Source: an uncultured bacterium (GTDB lineage: Bacteria; Edwardsbacteria; AC1; EtOH8). From it: a stretch of DNA of 5,968 nt. Location of the stretch: the NCBI GenBank assembly GCA_937958665.1, contig CALGNM010000117.1, positions 1 to 5,968 on the forward strand, read 5' to 3'. The position numbers and the translations under genes were made by a program. The notes beneath the pieces are model-generated. The model was not told the origin of the DNA and did no database searches. It was given only the letters and a program-made list of their open reading frames with translations. This document shows, one piece after another, positions 5,923-5,968 of the stretch (its first letter is position 1; every line of letters starts with the position of its first letter).

Positions 5923-5968
5923 AGATCGGAAGAGCACACGTCTGAACTCCAGTCACCGAATACGATCT
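5923..5968. other. Illumina adapter contamination, right end
   Basis: The plus strand reads AGATCGGAAGAGCACACGTC and runs on through TGAACTCCAGTCAC, the TruSeq adapter. It continues with an 8-base index CGAATACG and ATCT, the first bases of the P7 tail. It is the exact reverse complement of bases 1-45 plus one base. Genuine sequence ends at 5922. In the minus frame it produces the well-known artefact peptide [11 protein letters not shown], which can be mistaken for an N-terminus of the barrel gene. Confidence 0.98.

Noticed and set aside
1-5968. Terminal inverted repeats of 45 bp, as for a transposon or linear element
   Set aside because: The repeat is exact TruSeq adapter with an index at both ends, and no transposase or phage gene is present.

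Overview
This window is an assembled contig of about 5.9 kb whose two ends are not biological. Bases 1-45 and 5923-5968 are Illumina TruSeq-type adapter with the same index-like octamer (CGAATACG), in opposite orientation. The real DNA is 46-5922. It is dense, moderately GC-rich bacterial DNA with every gene on the minus strand, so transcription runs from high to low coordinates. The genes with recognisable Shine-Dalgarno sites, the MglA-type GTPase, the PorV/PorQ-like outer-membrane barrel and the SurA-like periplasmic protein suggest a Gram-negative (diderm) bacterium. It may be a candidate phylum of the FCB type or a deltaproteobacterium-like lineage. This placement is an inference and not firm.

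In transcription order the window holds: (1) 5922-5168, a 5'-truncated PorV/PorQ-like outer-membrane barrel with an EF-hand-like loop; (2) 5151-4555, a small multi-pass membrane protein of the SEC59/DGK1/VTE5 polyprenol-phytol-diacylglycerol kinase family, 16 bp downstream and probably co-transcribed; (3) 4469-2979, a secreted TPR plus SurA-like protein with two parvulin-type domains that look catalytically degenerate; (4) a perfect 19-bp hairpin at 2923-2964, probably this gene's terminator; (5) a strong consensus promoter (TTGACT-17 bp-TATAAT) that begins inside the base of that hairpin and drives (6) a tight three-gene operon: a GalT-family nucleotidyltransferase (2865-1864), glycogen synthase GlgA (1867-413, overlapping galT by 4 bp) and an MglA-type small GTPase (409-46, cut off by the adapter).

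Functionally there are two themes. The 5922-2979 half is cell envelope: an outer-membrane barrel, a lipid kinase and a periplasmic chaperone-like protein that could help fold such barrels. The 2865-46 half is nucleotide-sugar and glycogen metabolism with a polarity/motility GTPase attached. There are no tRNAs, rRNAs, CRISPR arrays, insertion sequences or phage genes. No intergenic gap exceeds about 110 bp. I found no convincing new multi-gene system. The points worth a second look are the adapter ends, the overlapping terminator and promoter, the GalT/GlgA coupling, the degenerate parvulins and the EF-hand loop.
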